From NCBI GenBank assembly GCA_025594325.1, contig JANHCV010000013.1, positions 434,001 to 498,000 of the forward strand: 64,000 nt of DNA, in the 5' to 3' direction. A program made the translations under genes and the position numbers. The DNA comes from Blastocladiella emersonii ATCC 22665 (Eukaryota > Blastocladiomycota > Blastocladiomycetes > Blastocladiales > Blastocladiaceae). This document shows, piece after piece, positions 61,329-64,000 of this stretch. The stretch's first letter is position 1. Every line of letters starts with the position of its first letter. Under the pieces are notes generated by a model, which was given only the letters and a program-made list of their open reading frames with translations, did no database searches and was not told where the DNA came from.

Positions 61329-63691
61329 CACGGTACTGCTGCTGCCACCACCACTACCACCGGCTGTCGCCTGTCAACGGGGCCGCTCCAAGCTGTTGTG
61401 TTTATGAATCAATCAAATCAACGGTTACGCTGTGCGTATCTCGATAGAAAGCACGTCCAAACAGTCGGTTTGTGAGCTGGAGCGGGAGAGCTTTCTCCGC
61501 GACCTCGCACTCACCGACGCCCGAAAGTAGCACGAGTTACTCTTGCTACTGTAAGACTTGAGACGATCGGCGGCAAACGAATGGCGGCAATGCTTGAGAG
61601 CGAGAGGGACGCAGCGCGGGCTCTTAGCGGCGAGAGCGAAAGCATTGGAGATCGTGCGTGCTGACCGTGCCCGAGACGATAAACTTGACGATCTTGCCGC
61701 ACTCAGCGTCCTCGCCCATGAGCGGCACAGAGCTGAGCATTCAATCCGTATCGCCGCTAGGAGGAGCGTGGTCGGATCAAGCAAGACGGGAATAAGATGA
61801 CCAATACGCACAGTTTGCCAATTGCGACCAAATCCGGAGCAAAGACAAGGGCAAGAACGAGATCGCAGCGAGCAACCTCGTCAATCTGCGAGCAGAGTAG
61901 GGTGAGGTCGACGGCGAGCCGTCATGTCAAGCGAGTCGCCGTTGCAACGTCGCGGCGACGGGCAACGACTCGGAGTGCATTGGATCGATCGTAAGACCGG
62001 CACTTTCGAAGAGTGAGGCAGATGCAGAGTCCAAGACGCCGACGTCCAGAAATGTGTCGCGTGGGAAAGCAGGAACAGCGTGGTGGGATCGCCGCGAGCT
62101 GAGTCGTTCACCTTGGACCAAGTCGGCCGGCGGTGGGGCAAGCGACGGGAATGGCGTCCCAGTCGGTTGTTCATCGCGATGCATAGAGTCTTTCATCGTG
62201 GTATGCTCCATGCTGGGGTGACACGGCGAGCGAGCGTGCGACTGAGACGCGATGTGCGTGACGCGAGACGGTCTCACAAGCGCGCGCCACAGGTCTCAGC
62301 TGCTGCTGTCTCACATGCGCTCTCGCTCTCCTTCCCACGCTCGCTCACTCTGCCATGTAACGCCGCCACGATGAGCTCACACCATGCAACGCTTGCCTTA
62401 TGTGCTCCTCGAGAGGATGTGAGATCGTGCCATGCGACGTCCGCATCGTGCCCGCGCAGCACCGACCCCCACGACGTCGCCTGAGCTCGAGCCCGACTCC
62501 GAGTCCTCGTTACCCGCGCTCCCATGCCCTCGCTTGTACGACCGATGTCTCGCCCCCTCTGGGCCCCGCTATTGCCCTTGAGGCCAGCAATAGATGTTGG
62601 AGGGGAGTCTTTGAGCGTAGCACGTCCGAACCCTCAGTGGCGGACCGCTGCGGGTCGGCGATGCCTCGCCCTACGTCCTCCTCTTCTTCGCTGGCCGTTC
62701 CTACTTGCTTGACGAGGTGGTTTTGGGTTTGACCAGCGCGATCGCTTCTCCAGTCCCAAGCATCCATATGGACGGATGTTAGGCCTGACCGCCGGCTAGA
62801 GCAGCAACCTGAACCTGCGGCTGCGACGCTAAACCGATGCTCATGCCCAAGACTTTGATCGTGGGACGAATACCGCGCTTGAATGGTCGGTCAAGAGCAG
62901 CCTCGAGCCGAGCTGCATCGAGCTGCTCGTTTGAGCATTGTGTAAGCCGGATGAGCGACCAACAGCGAGGTCGCTAGTTTGGCTAGTCAGCGGGTATCTG
63001 GCCGCTGCTCGTGCGTTCGCCGCTTCTTGCGCGCCGTAACCCCTCAAGAAGGAATCGCGTCACTCTGTAATCCATTTATCAAGCTTCTCGCCCAGTCCTG
63101 CTCCGCTCGTCACCGCGGAGCTCTGTCTCTCGTCGCCCTGCTCTACCATTCCGCTCTTTCAGCCATCCTCGCTCTCTCGCTCGTCCCGCTCTGGTCGCGC
63201 TGGCCGTGATCGTCATCACCCTGCGCTCCCCGCTTCATACCCTATTCTCGGTCTCTTCTGCACCGACGCCGCTGCCGTCGCTGAGTTCGCTCTTCCTCCC
63301 TTCTCGATCGTGGAAATCCCTCGAGTACTGTTCATATACCTGACCCTCGTTGTGCTGGACCTTCTGCCTCTTCGCCGCGTCGCGTCGGGTCGGTTCGCGG
63401 TCGTGATCCGGTCGAGGCCGCGGATCCATTCTCTAGTATCGTGCTGCTGTCACTATCGGGAGCCTCTGCCGCGGAAAATTACGTTCCGTGGCCGCACTGC
63501 ATCGTCTTCTCGTGGACGTGCTCGCGTTGCCGCGCTGATTGGACGAGGCCTCGCTCACATGTTGATCGCTCGCGCGGGTCGGAGACTCAACGATTGAAAT
63601 GTGGTGATCGCATCAACAGATGCCGCTTGAAAGGCAGTTTGTTAACACGATCACGAAATAAACAAAGATAGAGCTGAGAATGCATCGGATA
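61329..63691. other. Intergenic, no confident gene
   Basis: About 2.4 kb. A plus-strand stretch at 62,383-62,418 reads MQRLPYVLLERM then a stop, reminiscent of the start of an F-box, and 62,540-62,730 has a faint continuation in another frame; it could be a much-decayed F-box gene. Otherwise nothing recognisable on either strand. Confidence 0.35.
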
Positions 63692-64000
63692 CTAGAAACC
63701 GTCAAGACCAGGCTGGGCAAAGGGGTTGAATGGGCAGATTTGGCGATACTCCGCGTTCTTGTTCGTTGGGTCAAACGCGCGGAGCATAATGGATGAATCC
63801 GAGAAGCTGAAATCGATCGGAAGCATCGTGCCCATCTCGTACAACCTGGGCGTCATGTTGCACTTGTACTGGACCTTGGCCATGACCTTGCAGGTTTCAT
63901 CGACAAACCGCGGCACCTCAGGCGCACGGGAAGCGTAGAGCGTAAACTCGACCATGGTTTGGCTGGGACCCGATGGGTGCAAGAACTTGCGAAGCGGTGC
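63692..64000 (-). CDS. Hypothetical protein, 3' part only (runs off the window)
   Basis: The minus-strand frame is open from the window edge to a stop at 63,692, giving at least 102 residues. Beta-rich, with SQTMVEFTLYASRAPEVPRF and MGTMLPIDFSFSDSSIMLRA, and a Pro/Phe-rich end (ICPFNPFAQPGLDGF). No family recognised; the start lies beyond 64,000. Confidence 0.5.
   Translation of the reverse strand, partial: APLRKFLHPSGPSQTMVEFTLYASRAPEVPRFVDETCKVMAKVQYKCNMTPRLYEMGTMLPIDFSFSDSSIMLRAFDPTNKNAEYRQICPFNPFAQPGLDGF

Overview
This is a GC-rich eukaryotic (fungal) nuclear contig carrying one large integrated viral element. Host genes have short introns, mostly about 40-150 nt, usually starting GTACG and ending TAG or CAG. 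Recognisable host genes are a tRNA m7G methyltransferase, an SGT2 co-chaperone, an NSUN-type RNA methyltransferase, an XMAP215/Stu2 microtubule polymerase, the BCD1 snoRNP factor, V-ATPase subunit D and the tRNA-splicing endonuclease subunit SEN34. Families of F-box-like proteins with ankyrin-like VLEWW repeats or leucine-rich repeats suggest a zoosporic fungus (Blastocladiomycota or chytrid-like). That placement is inference; no ribosomal marker is present.

Layout. 1-15,070 is host DNA: a minisatellite, a hypothetical hydrophobic protein, an ankyrin-like gene, TRM8, SGT2, NSUN, a decayed F-box paralogue, a decayed DUF4246 gene and an intact F-box-like gene. 15,071-33,740 is an 18.67-kb virus-like element with 726-bp terminal inverted repeats and a 5-bp target duplication (agctg). 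It sits in codon 8 of an F-box/ankyrin gene whose remainder resumes at 33,741. 34,836-64,000 is host DNA again: an LRR protein, the housekeeping genes from XMAP215 to SEN34, then several lineage-specific genes with no recognised function.

The element has the core of a Polinton-like virus/adintovirus-type genome: a double-jelly-roll-type major capsid protein, a penton-like minor capsid protein, an A32/FtsK-like packaging ATPase, a fibre-like protein with a C1q/TNF-like head, a retroviral-type DDE integrase, a tyrosine recombinase, and a fused primase (archaeo-eukaryotic type) plus superfamily-2 helicase. No family-B DNA polymerase and no maturation protease are visible. Most structural genes are preceded at a fixed distance by a shared motif of the form TTTTC-N7-10-CAGTAA, read here as a viral (late) promoter. 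The two TIRs differ at only three positions, all CpG to TpG/CpA, so the insertion is young. The element nevertheless carries damage: a probable 2.2-kb nested insertion (minisatellite plus a broken SANT-like host gene) splits the recombinase region, and the helicase NTPase motifs deviate.

Host genes next to the element are strikingly decayed (F-box/ankyrin, DUF4246, F-box paralogue), which suggests a gene-poor, repeat-tolerant accessory segment between two conserved housekeeping blocks (about 4.7-8.2 kb and 38-49 kb).
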